Source of the DNA: Streptomyces sp. DG1A-41 | GTDB lineage: Bacteria; Actinomycetota; Actinomycetes; Streptomycetales; Streptomycetaceae | DNA: 64,000 nt | Direction of reading: 5' to 3' | NCBI RefSeq assembly: GCF_037055355.1 | Contig: NZ_CP146350.1 | Coordinates: 2,069,001-2,133,000, forward strand | Shown here: piece after piece, positions 27,873 through 36,110 of the stretch | How the letters are laid out: the number at the start of each line of letters is the position of its first letter | Position numbering within the stretch: position 1 is the first letter of the stretch | The notes under the pieces: generated by a model | What the model saw: only the letters and a program-made list of their open reading frames with translations | Told to the model about the DNA's origin: nothing | Databases searched by the model: none | Made by a program: the position numbers and the translations under genes

Positions 27873-28514
27873 TCAGCCGCCCCACGCCGGGTGGCGCGGA
27901 TCATCGGCCCGTACCAGGACGCCGGCCGTGCCCGCCGGGTCGGTCTCCTGCTCGTAGCGCTCGAAGGCCGGCAGGGTCCAGTGCTCGGCCTCGGGCGTGC
28001 GGCGGTGCAGGGCGCCCGGGGAGAGCAGGACGTGGACGCTCAGATCGAAGGGGAACCAGTGTCGAAGGAGGAAGGGTCCGTGGAGCAACAGCACACCTCC
28101 GGACGGGAGTTGGACGTAAGAGCTACGGGTTGCCCGGTCGGCGGCCGGGTCCCACAGGTCGGGCAGGACGCGGCCGTCGCCGCCGGCTTCGAGGGGGCCG
28201 AAGACCTCGCGCCACAGGGCGTTGGTGTCGTACCAGCCGCTGTAGTAGGACTCCAGGTCCCGGTGGCCGTACTCCAGTCGCACGGAGGCGGGGCGCAGGA
28301 AGCCCTCCGTGCCCACGACGAGCGAGGAACGGCCGCGTATGCGCAGCGCCTCGGAGACACGCTGGGCGAGGTCTCCCGGGCGGGCGGCCGGGGCGCCGTC
28401 GAAGGCGATGCGCGGCCAGGGACTGCCGTCGGCGGGCTTCAGGTCGAGCAGGCGCTCGGCGAGCAGGTCGCCGAGCCGGTCCCAGGTGATCGCTTCGAGT
28501 CGCACACGGCCCAT
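27873..28514 (-). CDS. Uridine-kinase-like protein lacking a classical P-loop
   Basis: 213 residues. It matches a Streptomyces family usually labelled uridine kinase: LEAITWDRLGDLLAERLLDLKPADG, RIAFDGAPAARPGDLAQRV in the P-loop position, DLESYYSGWYDTNALWREVFGPL and LLLHGPFLLRHWFPFDLSVHVLLS, then RRRTPEAEHWTLPAFERYE. The nucleotide-binding loop is FDGAPAARPGD instead of GxxxxGK[ST], with no Lys, so kinase activity is doubtful. Start ATG 28514 (MGRVRLEAITW). It is divergent from the DUF2293 gene. Confident of the family, not the function. Confidence 0.75.
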   Translation of the reverse strand: MGRVRLEAITWDRLGDLLAERLLDLKPADGSPWPRIAFDGAPAARPGDLAQRVSEALRIRGRSSLVVGTEGFLRPASVRLEYGHRDLESYYSGWYDTNALWREVFGPLEAGGDGRVLPDLWDPAADRATRSSYVQLPSGGVLLLHGPFLLRHWFPFDLSVHVLLSPGALHRRTPEAEHWTLPAFERYEQETDPAGTAGVLVRADDPRHPAWGG

Positions 28515-28658
28515 GATGCGCCAGGCCGCGGCAGGACGTGTCGCGCCCCCGAGCGCAGCAGACACCGGGCAGGGGCGGCAGATCGAAAGGCGCCGTCATC
28601 GCCCGGGGCTCCTCCGGCGGATGCAGTGCGCGCCGCCGTCAGCGGGAATGAACCTCCC

Positions 28659-29435
28659 ATGGTCCATGAACCCCCTGTGGTCCCGGAACCTCGTATGGCC
28701 CCGGAGCATCGGATGGTCCCGGAACCCCGTACGGCCCCGCGCGCGACGCCCCCGCCCCACACCCCCACCGGACTTCTCGTCTTCCAGCCCCTCAAGCGGC
28801 GGCACTGCGCCGAGTGCCGGCGAGGGCCGCTGCCGCTGCTCGTCCTCGAGGACGGTGCCCCGCGCTGCCTCGACTGCGCCGACCTCGGGCATCTGGTGTT
28901 CCTGCCGAGCGGCGACACCGCGCTGACGCGCAGATCGCGGGAGGAGAGCGCCCTGTCGGCGGTGGTCGTGCGGTTCAACCGGCGCAAGAGCCGTTACGAG
29001 CGGCAGGGCGTTCTGGTCGAGGAAGCGGCGCTCGCGAGGGCCGAGCAGCGGTGCCTGGCGGACGCCGAGGCGCGACGGCGGCGCCGGGTGCGGGACGCGC
29101 GGCGGCGGGCGGCTCAGGACGCGCTGTTCGCTCAGGCGTTCGCGGCGGAGATACGGCGGCTGTTTCCCGGATGTCCGGCCGACCGTGCTCGGGCCATCGC
29201 CGCGCACGCCTCGGAGCGGGGCAGCGGGCGGGTGGGCCGCAGCGCGGCCGGGCGGGCGCTGACGGAGGGGGCGGTGGCCTCGGCGGTCGTGGCGTCCGTA
29301 CGGCATCTGGACACGCCGTACGACCGGCTCCTGATGAGCGGGGTGCCGCGGCACGAGGCGCGTCGGCGGATCGCGTCAGCGGTGGAGACGGTGCTGAGGG
29401 GGTGGACCGAGGCGGGGCTCGGGTCCGCCGGGTGA
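28659..29435 (+). CDS. DUF2293 domain-containing protein
   Basis: 258 residues. After a repetitive start (MVHEPPVVPEPRMAPEHR and so on), a small zinc-ribbon-like patch CAEC...CLDC (about 50-75) is followed by a basic helical region (RFNRRKSRYERQGVLVEE, EARRRRRVRDARRRAAQ) and the DUF2293 core EIRRLFPGCPADRARAIAAHASERGSGRVGR with TPYDRLLMSGVPRHEARRRI. The family is uncharacterised. The cysteine pairs and basic helices suggest nucleic-acid binding (inference). The start is uncertain because the N-terminal repeat offers several ATGs (28659, 28695, 28713); the domain itself is certain. Confidence 0.75.
   Translation: MVHEPPVVPEPRMAPEHRMVPEPRTAPRATPPPHTPTGLLVFQPLKRRHCAECRRGPLPLLVLEDGAPRCLDCADLGHLVFLPSGDTALTRRSREESALSAVVVRFNRRKSRYERQGVLVEEAALARAEQRCLADAEARRRRRVRDARRRAAQDALFAQAFAAEIRRLFPGCPADRARAIAAHASERGSGRVGRSAAGRALTEGAVASAVVASVRHLDTPYDRLLMSGVPRHEARRRIASAVETVLRGWTEAGLGSAG
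28660..28740 (+). repeat. 18-bp-period repeats at the 5' end of the DUF2293 gene
   Basis: About four units of the form ATGGTCCCGGAACCCCGT, with ATGGCCCCGGAGCATCGG as a variant. They supply alternative in-frame ATG codons. Confidence 0.65.
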
Positions 29436-29699
29436 CCCGGTCCGGAGCCGGCGTTCGCCGCCGTAGGGCCAGAGTGCGCCTTCACGGCATGCCGCCACGG
29501 CAGCGCGGCCGGTCGGTCATGCGGTGGCGCTCGCGTGCCGAGCGGCCGCCACGCCTGCCCCGGCCCATCGGTGGACCCTGGAGGTTCGCGTATGGCCCCG
29601 CGCGGATCGGCCATGGTCACTGTTCTCGTACGGGATTTCACTTGTGGTGGGGAAGGGTGCCGGGGAAGGATCCCGGCGGGACGGGCGGGAGAGGCTGAC

Positions 29700-30179
29700 A
29701 TGATCGACGGACCGTACTTCGTGCTGACGGTGCTGGGTGTGCTCGGGACCGGCCTGGTGGCCGGGGTGTTCTGTGGCTTCTCGACATTCGTCATGCGGGG
29801 CCTCGCCACGCTGCCGCCCGCGCAGGGGGTCGCCGCGATGAACGCGATCAACGTGGCCGCGGTGACACCGCCCTTCATGGTCGTGTTCCTCGGGTCGGCC
29901 GTGCTGTGCGCGGTGATCGCCGTGGTGACGTTTGTGCTGTGGCCGGACGAGGGGACGGTGGAACTGCTGGTGGGCAGCGCGCTGTACCTGTTCGGCTCGT
30001 TCGGGCTGACCATCGTCGCGAACGTGCCGCGCAACGACGCGCTGGCCAGGCTGGAGCCGGGCAGCTCGGAGGCGGCCGCGTACTGGCCGGCGTATGTGCG
30101 CGAGTGGACGATGTGGAACCACGTCCGCGCGGCCGCCTCGGCCGGGGCGGCCGTGGCGTACGTGCTGGCCCTCACCTGA
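29700..30179 (+). CDS. DUF1772 integral membrane protein
   Basis: 159 residues, four predicted TM helices: the first GPYFVLTVLGVLGTGLVAG, others around ALVPPFMVVFLGS-like, LYLFGSFGLTIVANVP and the C-terminal VRAAASAGAAVAYVLAL. Between them stand VPRNDALARLEP and YWPAYVREWTMWNHVRAAAS, the DUF1772 hallmark (anthrone-oxygenase-related fold). Members near polyketide genes act as oxygenases, but no such cluster is here, so only the family is claimed. Start ATG 29700 after GGGAGAGG. gltD follows 142 nt later, after a repeat and hairpin. Confidence 0.85.
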   Translation: MIDGPYFVLTVLGVLGTGLVAGVFCGFSTFVMRGLATLPPAQGVAAMNAINVAAVTPPFMVVFLGSAVLCAVIAVVTFVLWPDEGTVELLVGSALYLFGSFGLTIVANVPRNDALARLEPGSSEAAAYWPAYVREWTMWNHVRAAASAGAAVAYVLALT

Positions 30180-30180
30180 A

Positions 30181-30226
30181 GACACTCGCAGGCGCCGCCT
30201 GGAGACACCCGCAGGCGCCGCCCCGG
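30181..30226. repeat. Two 23-bp tandem repeat copies
   Basis: Units 30181-30203 and 30204-30226 (GACACYCGCAGGCGCCGCC...). The second copy forms the left arm of the hairpin at 30205-30239. Confidence 0.7.
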
Positions 30227-30239
30227 CCCCTGCGGGTGT
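30205..30239 (+). terminator. Hairpin after the DUF1772 gene
   Basis: ACACCCGCAGG (30205-30215) pairs perfectly with CCTGCGGGTGT (30229-30239). It ends 82 nt before gltD. Confidence 0.6.
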
Positions 30240-30321
30240 GCCGCCGCGGACGTATCGTGGCCGGAAGGAGCGTTGCCCGACGACGCACGGCCTGACACAC
30301 GCGCACGCAAGGAAGACGGCC

Positions 30322-31812
30322 ATGGCCGACCCCAAGGGTTTCATGACCACCCCCCGCCAGGACTGGCCGCGCAGGCCCGTCGAGGAGCGTGTCCGGGACT
30401 GGGACGAGGTCTATGTCCCCCGGGCCCTGCTGCCGATCATCAGCAAGCAGGCCGACCGCTGCATGGACTGCGGCATCCCCTTCTGCCACGAGGCCTGCCC
30501 GCTGGGCAACCTGATCCCCGAGTGGAACGACCTGGTGTCGAGGGAGGACTGGCGGGCGGCCGCCGACCGGCTGCACGCCACGAACAACTTCCCGGAGTTC
30601 ACCGGCCGGTTGTGCCCGGCGCCGTGCGAGGCGGGATGTGTGCTGGCGATCAACCAGCCGGCCGTCACCATCAAGAACGTCGAGTGCGCGATCGCCGACC
30701 GGGCGTGGGAGGAGGGTTTCGCGCCGTCGAGGCCGCCGGAGCGGCTGTCCGGCAAGACGGTCGCGGTGATCGGTTCGGGGCCCACCGGGCTGGCCGCGGC
30801 CCAGCAGCTGACCCGGGCCGGGCACACGGTCGCCGTGTACGAGAGGGACGACCGGCTCGGCGGGCTGATGCGGTACGGCATCCCCGCGTTCAAGATGGAG
30901 AAGCACCATCTGGAGCGGCGGCTGGAGCAGATGCGGGCCGAGGGGACCAAGTTCCGTATGTCGACGGCGGTCGGGCGGGACATCAGGGCCGATGAGCTGC
31001 GGACTCGCTACGACGCCGTGGTGCTCGCCACGGGGGCGACCGCGTGGCGTGAACTCGACGTGCCGGGCCGGGAGCTGACGGGCATTCACCAGGCGATGGA
31101 GTACCTCCCGCTGGCCAACCGGGTGTGCGAAGGCGACCTGGAGACGTCCCCGCTGTCGGCCGCCGGGAAGCACGTCGTCATCGTCGGCGGCGGTGACACC
31201 GGGGCCGACTGCCTGGGCACGGCCGTCCGGGAGGGCGCCGCGTCCGTGACCCAGCTGGACATCTACGCGCTGCCGGACACCGAGCGCGACGAGGACACCG
31301 AGCCCTGGCCGACGTATCCGGTGCGGGTCTACCGGCTGTCCGCCGCGCACGAGGAGGCCCGTGACCTGCGGACGGCCCCGGTGGCCGACGCGGACGCGCG
31401 GCTGTTCGCGGCGTCCACGCTGCGCTTCGACGGGGACGCGGAGGGCCATGTGCGGTCGCTGCACCTGGTCGAGGTGGACGCGCGGCGCCGCCCGGTGGAG
31501 GGCACCGGGCGGACGCTCCCCGCCGACCTCGTGCTGCTCGCCCTCGGCTTCTCCGGGCCCGACCGGAAGGACGGGCTCGTCGACCAGCTGGGGCTGGAAC
31601 TGGAGCCCCGCGGCACGATCGCGCGTGATGCCGGTTTCGCCACGAACGTGCCCGGTGTGTTCGCCGCGGGGGACGCCGCCCGGGGTCAGTCGCTCATCGT
31701 CTGGGCGATCGCCGAGGGGCGGGCCGTGGCGGCGGCGGTCGACCGCCATCTGACGGGCAGTTCGAGACTCCCGTCACCGATCGGGCCGTACGACCGGCCC
31801 ATGGCTGTGTAG
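30322..31812 (+). CDS. gltD: Glutamate synthase small subunit (GltD)
   Basis: 496 residues. The beta subunit of NADPH-GOGAT, which feeds electrons to GltB to make two glutamates from glutamine and 2-oxoglutarate. Visible: [4Fe-4S] cysteines CMDCGIPFCHEACP (C47, C50, C55, C59) and LCPAPCEAGC (C98, C102, C106), FAD motif GSGPTGLAAA (151-160), YGIPAFKM, NADPH motif GGGDTGADCLG and C-terminal ATNVPGVFAAGD-type FAD loop. The start is ATG 30322 behind AAGGAAG. There is no gltB nearby, so this is either a second small subunit or a stand-alone member serving other electron transfers. Confidence 0.95.
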   Translation: MADPKGFMTTPRQDWPRRPVEERVRDWDEVYVPRALLPIISKQADRCMDCGIPFCHEACPLGNLIPEWNDLVSREDWRAAADRLHATNNFPEFTGRLCPAPCEAGCVLAINQPAVTIKNVECAIADRAWEEGFAPSRPPERLSGKTVAVIGSGPTGLAAAQQLTRAGHTVAVYERDDRLGGLMRYGIPAFKMEKHHLERRLEQMRAEGTKFRMSTAVGRDIRADELRTRYDAVVLATGATAWRELDVPGRELTGIHQAMEYLPLANRVCEGDLETSPLSAAGKHVVIVGGGDTGADCLGTAVREGAASVTQLDIYALPDTERDEDTEPWPTYPVRVYRLSAAHEEARDLRTAPVADADARLFAASTLRFDGDAEGHVRSLHLVEVDARRRPVEGTGRTLPADLVLLALGFSGPDRKDGLVDQLGLELEPRGTIARDAGFATNVPGVFAAGDAARGQSLIVWAIAEGRAVAAAVDRHLTGSSRLPSPIGPYDRPMAV

Positions 31813-31825
31813 AAACGCCGCGTCC

Positions 31826-31865
31826 CCCGAGACGCCGGAGGGTTTCCCGAGACGCCGGAGCGTCA
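31826..31865. repeat. 20-bp tandem repeat, two copies
   Basis: CCCGAGACGCCGGAGGGTTT and CCCGAGACGCCGGAGCGTCA, at the convergent end of gltD and the AhpD-like gene (its stop codon lies at the end of the second copy). Confidence 0.7.
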
Positions 31866-32348
31866 CCGCTCGTCCGTCCCCGCCACCTTCCCCGTCGACA
31901 GCGCCACCCGGTTCCAGGTGTTGATCGTGCAGATCAGGGCGAGGACCTGGGCCAGCTCCGGCTCGTCGAAGTGGGCCGCGGCCTGAGCGTAGACCTCGTC
32001 CGGGACACCCGCGTCGGCGACGAGCGTCATCGCCTCCGTGAGGGCGAGAACCGCCTGTTCCCGCTCGGTGAAGAAGTGCCGGGCCTCGCGCCACACGGCG
32101 ACCATGTGCAGCCGGTCCTCGTTCTCTCCGGCCTTGCGGGCGTCGCTGGTGTGCATGTGCAGGCAGTAAGCGCAGTGGTTGAGGTGCGAGGCGCGGATCT
32201 GGATCAGTTCGACGAGGGCCGGGTCGAGGCCCTCGCGCGCGGCGGCGTCGAAGGCGACGAGGGCCCGGAAGGCCTTCGGGGCGGCCTTGGCGAACTCCAG
32301 CCGGGGCGCCTTCACCTGCGTGCTGTTCGTGCTCGTGTGCGTCATCAT
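31863..32348 (-). CDS. Carboxymuconolactone decarboxylase / AhpD-like protein
   Basis: 161 residues. The all-helical CMD fold with the AhpD redox motif: LIQIRASHLNHCAYCLHMHTSDARKAG carries CAYC followed by the His of the proton relay. Family members give alkylhydroperoxidase activity or decarboxylation; the CxxC form fits the peroxidase group. The start ATG 32348 has GAGGG 5 nt upstream; another ATG follows at once. It is divergent from a MocR-type regulator only 47 nt away, so that regulator probably controls it. Confidence 0.9.
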   Translation of the reverse strand: MMTHTSTNSTQVKAPRLEFAKAAPKAFRALVAFDAAAREGLDPALVELIQIRASHLNHCAYCLHMHTSDARKAGENEDRLHMVAVWREARHFFTEREQAVLALTEAMTLVADAGVPDEVYAQAAAHFDEPELAQVLALICTINTWNRVALSTGKVAGTDER

Positions 32349-32395
32349 GTCCCTCAACCTACGATCCGGATAGACCCGCTGTAGGGTTCATTTCC

Positions 32396-33805
32396 ATGGC
32401 GGCTTCGTGGGTCAATTCCGCGGAACGGATCGGGTCGGACCTGCATCTGGAGCTGACCGGGCCGGGCGGCCGGCGCGCGGCGCTGATCCGGGCCCTGCGG
32501 GAGGCCGTGCGCAGCGGGCGGCTCGCTCCGGGCACGCGGCTGCCGCCGTACCGCTCGCTCGCGGCCGATCTCGGCGTCGCCCGCAACACGGTGGCCGACG
32601 CGTACGCGGAACTCGTCGCGGAGGGCTGGCTCACCGCCCGTCAGGGCTCGGGCACCCGGGTCGCGGAGCGGGCCGAGCCGCTGCGGCCCGCCGCCCGCGT
32701 TCCCCGAAAGGCACCGCCACGCGCGCGTGGACCCCGGCACGACCTGACGCAGGGCACGCCGGACACCTCGGCGTTCCCGCGCACCGCGTGGCTCGCCTCC
32801 TACCGGAGGGCTCTCCAGCAGGCGCCCAACGAAGTGTTCGGCCCGGGTGACCCGGCCGGCCGGATCGAATTGCGGGAGGCGCTCACGGAGTACCTGGCAC
32901 GCGCGCGTGGTGTGCGCACCGAGCCGGGCAGGATCGTGATCTGCTCCGGCTTCGCGCACGCGCTGCGGCTGCTGTTCGGAGGAGGCGTCCTGCACGGGCC
33001 CCTGGCGGTGGAGGCGTACGGGCTGGGATTCCACCGGGAGGTCCTCGCGGCGGCCGGTGTGCGGACCGTGCCGCTCCCCCTCGACGAACACGGCGCCCGG
33101 ATCGACCGGTTGAGGCGCGAGCGGACCGTGCTGCTCACGCCGGCGCACCAGTTCCCGACCGGCGGCCCGCTGCACCCCGCGCGCCGGGCCGCCGTGATCG
33201 ACTGGGCACGCGCGCGTGGCGGGCTGGTTCTGGAGGACGACTACGACGGGGAGTTCCGCTACGACCGCAAGCCGGTCGGCGCCGTCCAGGGCCTCGACCC
33301 CGAGCGCGTGATCCACATCGGCTCGGTCAGCAAGAGCCTGTCACCGGCGGTGCGGCTGGGCTGGATGGTGCTCCCGGAGCGGTACGTCGACGCCGTCCTG
33401 GCCGTCAAGGGGGACCGGGAGGCGTGGGCGAGCGTCCTCGACCAGCTGAGCCTCGCGGACTTCGTCGTCTCGGGGGCCTACGACCGTCACGTACGGCGTA
33501 TGCGGCAGCGGTACCGCGACCGCCGGGACCGGCTCGTCGCGGCGCTCGCCGACCACGCGCCGCACATCGAGGCCACCGGCATCGCGGCCGGGCTGCACGC
33601 GGTGCTGCGGCTGCCGCCCGGCACCGAGACGTCCACGGTCAAGGCCGCCACCTGGCAGGGCATCGCCCTCGACGGCCTCGCCGCGTTCTGGCACCCGGAC
33701 ACGGACATGGCGGCGGGCGACGGCCTCGTCGTGGGATACGCGTCTCCCTCCGAGCATGCGTACGGGCCGGCCCTGGAGGCGCTGTGCCGTGCACTGCCGC
33801 CGTGA
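32396..33805 (+). CDS. MocR/PdxR-type regulator (GntR HTH + aminotransferase I fold)
   Basis: 469 residues. A winged HTH (about 25-85: [34 protein letters not shown] and [15 protein letters not shown]) is joined by a linker to a type I aminotransferase domain with [16 protein letters not shown], a PLP-lysine motif [14 protein letters not shown] (Lys313) and a C-terminal [17 protein letters not shown]. Such proteins sense PLP or an amino-donor and often control vitamin B6 or GABA genes; here the divergent AhpD-like gene is the nearest target. The gene contains three copies of the 10-bp palindrome CACGCGCGTG-like text. Confidence 0.92.
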   Translation: MAASWVNSAERIGSDLHLELTGPGGRRAALIRALREAVRSGRLAPGTRLPPYRSLAADLGVARNTVADAYAELVAEGWLTARQGSGTRVAERAEPLRPAARVPRKAPPRARGPRHDLTQGTPDTSAFPRTAWLASYRRALQQAPNEVFGPGDPAGRIELREALTEYLARARGVRTEPGRIVICSGFAHALRLLFGGGVLHGPLAVEAYGLGFHREVLAAAGVRTVPLPLDEHGARIDRLRRERTVLLTPAHQFPTGGPLHPARRAAVIDWARARGGLVLEDDYDGEFRYDRKPVGAVQGLDPERVIHIGSVSKSLSPAVRLGWMVLPERYVDAVLAVKGDREAWASVLDQLSLADFVVSGAYDRHVRRMRQRYRDRRDRLVAALADHAPHIEATGIAAGLHAVLRLPPGTETSTVKAATWQGIALDGLAAFWHPDTDMAAGDGLVVGYASPSEHAYGPALEALCRALPP

Positions 33806-33828
33806 CCGGCCCGTGGGCACTCGGCAGG

Positions 33829-34641
33829 CTACGGCCTGCGTCCCACCGCGCCGTACCCCGGAATCACCCCGTCGTCCTGCCCGGTTACGGGCTCGCCCAG
33901 TTCGGGGTGCCAGCGGTGGGGCACCTCGATGCCGGGCTCGACGAGGTCGAGGCCGTCGAAGAAGCCGGTGAACTCCTCGCGGGAGCGCAGGGCCAGGGTG
34001 ACACCGGCGGCGCGGAGCTTCTCGGTGGCCGCCTTCGACTCCTCGGGCGTGAAGTCGGCCGTGGCGTGGGTGATGACCAGGTAGCTGCCGGAGGGCAGTT
34101 CGGCGAGCAGCCGGCGGACCAGGTCGTGCGCGCCGTCCTCGTCGGAGACGAAGTGCAGCAGCGCGATGAGCGACAGCGCGACGGGCCGGGTGAAGTCCAG
34201 CACCTTCCTCGCGCCCTCCAGGACGGCGTCCGGGTCGCGCACGTCGGCCTGGAGGTACTCGGTCGCCCCCTCATCCGTGCCGCGCAGCAGGGCCGCCGCG
34301 TGGGCCAGCACGATCGGGTCGTTGTCGCAGTAGACGACCCGGGCGTCCGGGGCGATCTCCTGGGCGACCTGGTGGAGGTTGGGCTCGGTGGGGATGCCGG
34401 TGCCGATGTCCAGGAACTGCCGTACGCCGTTCCCGGCCAGCCAGCGGGTGGCCCGGTGCATGAACGCGCGGTTGACCCGCGCCATGACCGGCACCCTCGG
34501 ATCGAGGGTGAGCATCTGCCGGCCCATCTCCTCGTCGACCGGGTAGTTGTCCTTGCCGCCGAGGTACCAGTCGTACATCCGCGCGGGATGGGGTCTGGTC
34601 GTGTCGATCCCGACGGCCGACGTGGGGTCCTGCCCGGTCAT
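33829..34641 (-). CDS. SAM-dependent methyltransferase, DUF574 family
   Basis: 270 residues. The DUF574 (Methyltransf_19) core: HPARMYDWYLGGKDNYPVDEE, the invariant start, VRQFLDIGTGIPTEPNLHQVA (motif I), VVYCDNDPIVLAHAAALL, VRDPDAVLEGARKVLDFTRPVAL and VLHFVSDEDGAH-like text. DUF574 proteins are abundant in Streptomyces and sit beside DUF397/XRE regulators, as here. One may influence development, but their substrates are unknown. The start is ATG 34641 behind GGAGCGC. The promoter carries CACTCTGCA at 34729-34721, a motif repeated upstream of the divergent ATPase. Confidence 0.9.
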   Translation of the reverse strand: MTGQDPTSAVGIDTTRPHPARMYDWYLGGKDNYPVDEEMGRQMLTLDPRVPVMARVNRAFMHRATRWLAGNGVRQFLDIGTGIPTEPNLHQVAQEIAPDARVVYCDNDPIVLAHAAALLRGTDEGATEYLQADVRDPDAVLEGARKVLDFTRPVALSLIALLHFVSDEDGAHDLVRRLLAELPSGSYLVITHATADFTPEESKAATEKLRAAGVTLALRSREEFTGFFDGLDLVEPGIEVPHRWHPELGEPVTGQDDGVIPGYGAVGRRP

Positions 34642-34720
34642 GATGCGCTCCATGAGACACAAGGGGTGATCAATTCAGCACCAGCGTAAGGAAGTTGAGC
34701 CACAGATAGCGGCAGAAAGC

Positions 34721-34729
34721 TGCAGAGTG
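34721..34729 (-). promoter_or_regulatory. Motif CACTCTGCA upstream of the DUF574 methyltransferase
   Basis: The same 9-mer begins the palindrome at 36050-36070, and the following TTTC is shared at the same spacing. It may be a second site for the XRE regulator encoded between them. Confidence 0.35.
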
Positions 34730-34739
34730 GGCCATCGCA

Positions 34740-34994
34740 TCAGGACAGCAGGAAGTCCGCTTCCCCTGCCTTCGCCCCTTCGATGAAGGCCGTCATCTCG
34801 TCCGTGGTGTAGATCAGCGCCGGACCGTCCGGGTCGGTGGACTGCCGGACGGCGATCCGGCCGTCGGCGAGCTTCATCGCCTCCAGGCAGTTCCCGCCGT
34901 TCCCGCCGCTCCACGGCTTGTGCCAGCCTTCGCTGCCCAAGTCGCGCGCGGGCATGCCGTTGTAGACGTGTTTGCGCGGCTTGATGCGATCCAT
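34740..34994 (-). CDS. DUF397 domain protein
   Basis: 84 residues. DUF397 core: LGSEGWHKPWSGGNGGNCLEAMKLADGRIAVRQSTDPDGPALIYTTDE, here cited in parts: the pattern W-x(4)-SGGNGGNCLE, then RQSTDPDGPAL and EMTAFIEGAKAGEADFL at the end. Small acidic DUF397 proteins pair with an XRE/DUF5753 partner, possibly as an antitoxin-like or anti-regulator element; the mechanism is unresolved. Its ATG directly follows the TGA of the XRE gene (34995), so they form one translational unit. The next gene downstream is a DUF574 methyltransferase. Confidence 0.9.
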   Translation of the reverse strand: MDRIKPRKHVYNGMPARDLGSEGWHKPWSGGNGGNCLEAMKLADGRIAVRQSTDPDGPALIYTTDEMTAFIEGAKAGEADFLLS

Positions 34995-35855
34995 TCACAA
35001 CTCCTTGCGGAGATCCCTGAGGATCTCCTTCGTGCGATGTACCGTAGCGGCCTGCGCCGCCATGCGGTCCATGACCTCGAGGTGGGTCGCCACCTCGGCG
35101 CGCGCGTCGAGGTAGACGGCGCCGGTCAGGTACTCGCTGTAGACCATGTCCGGCAGTTCGGGCATGGCGAATCGGAACAGCACGAACGGCCCGTACGTGC
35201 CCGGGTGCGGCCCACTGGCGAACGGGGCGACCTGCAACGTCACGTTGGGCAGCTTCGTGGCTGCGAGCAGCCTGTCGATCTGGGCACGCATCACCTCCGG
35301 GCCGCCGACCGGGCGCCGCAGCACGGTCTCGTCCATCACGACCCACAGCCGGGGCGCGTCCTTGCGGGTGAGCAGTTCCTGGCGCTGCATCCGCAGGGCG
35401 ACATGGCGCTCGATGTCGTCGGGCCGGGTCTGTCCGATGGCGCCCGACCGGAGCACTCCGCGCGCATAGTCCTCGGTCTGCAACAGTCCGGGGACGAAAT
35501 GGGGTTCGTAGCTGCGGATGACGCCGGCCGCACCCTCCAGGCTCACGTACATCGAGAACCAGCCGGGCAGGATGTCGTGGAAACGCTGCCACCAGCCGGG
35601 TTTGTTCGCTTCCTCGGCCAGCAGGACGAAGGCGTCGGCCTCCTCGTCGGAGATGCCGTAGGCCTTCAGGAGCAGTTGCAGATACGGGATTTTGAGCGCG
35701 ACGTCGGCCACCTCCATACGGCGGACCGTGGCGGGGGCGACGCGGAGGATGCGGGCGGCCTCCTCGCGCTTCATCCCGGCGCGTTCCCGCAGGTCCAGCA
35801 GGCGCCGGCCGAGGACGACCTGGCCCACAGTCGGCGCGGACCGCGGTTCGCTCAC
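34995..35855 (-). CDS. XRE family regulator with DUF5753 sensor domain
   Basis: 286 residues. An N-terminal HTH_31 (about 10-65: VLGRRLLDLRERAGMKREEAARIL, VAPATVRRMEVAD) is followed by DUF5753 (PHFVPGLLQTEDYARGVLRSG, LWVVMDETVLRRPVGGPEVM, LPNVTLQVAPFASGPHPG). This is the WhiJ-like family, dozens of copies per Streptomyces genome, often tied to development. The start is GTG 35855 after GGAGGTGGAGC; a longer frame to 35960 has no SD. The divergent ATPase at 36111 shares an intergenic region with two palindromes, the probable operators. Confidence 0.93.
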   Translation of the reverse strand: MSEPRSAPTVGQVVLGRRLLDLRERAGMKREEAARILRVAPATVRRMEVADVALKIPYLQLLLKAYGISDEEADAFVLLAEEANKPGWWQRFHDILPGWFSMYVSLEGAAGVIRSYEPHFVPGLLQTEDYARGVLRSGAIGQTRPDDIERHVALRMQRQELLTRKDAPRLWVVMDETVLRRPVGGPEVMRAQIDRLLAATKLPNVTLQVAPFASGPHPGTYGPFVLFRFAMPELPDMVYSEYLTGAVYLDARAEVATHLEVMDRMAAQAATVHRTKEILRDLRKEL

Positions 35856-36049
35856 GCTCCACCTCCACGAAGAGTTCTGACGAGCCGGCCACAAAAAGAA
35901 CGCTGACAGCCCGGCGGCGCCATTCGAAGACCCTTCGAAGAGCCGACTGCCCGAACACACGTTCCGAACAGTTCTTCGACGATCCCAACTGGCGCCGCGC
36001 GAGGTGCTGTTGCGAGCAGTGTGCCACGGCCCTTCAGACCGTCACACAG

Positions 36050-36070
36050 CACTCTGCAATTTTCAGAGTG
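36050..36070. promoter_or_regulatory. Palindrome CACTCTG-N7-CAGAGTG, probable XRE operator
   Basis: Inverted repeat with 7-bp arms in the divergent XRE/ATPase region, 41 nt before GTG 36111. It begins with the CACTCTGCA 9-mer also found upstream of the DUF574 gene. Confidence 0.5.
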
Positions 36071-36085
36071 ACACTTGCCAAGTGT
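36071..36085. promoter_or_regulatory. Palindrome ACACTTG-C-CAAGTGT
   Basis: Perfect 7-bp arms around one base, directly abutting the first palindrome and just upstream of the ATPase -10 region (GATAGT). A second operator or a cooperative site is likely. Confidence 0.5.
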
Positions 36086-36110
36086 TCACGGCGGGGCGAT
36101 AGTGGCAAGC

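Noticed and set aside
32700-33222. Three copies of a CACGCGCGTG-like palindrome inside the MocR gene
   Set aside because: The text occurs in coding DNA as Ala-Arg-Ala-Arg style codons and is frequent elsewhere in the window; probably composition rather than an operator.
35953-35964. LexA-like GAAC-N4-GTTC upstream of the XRE regulator
   Set aside because: Eight fixed bases are expected about once by chance in 64 kb, the outer positions do not match TCGAAC...GTTCGA, and the gene is not a repair gene.
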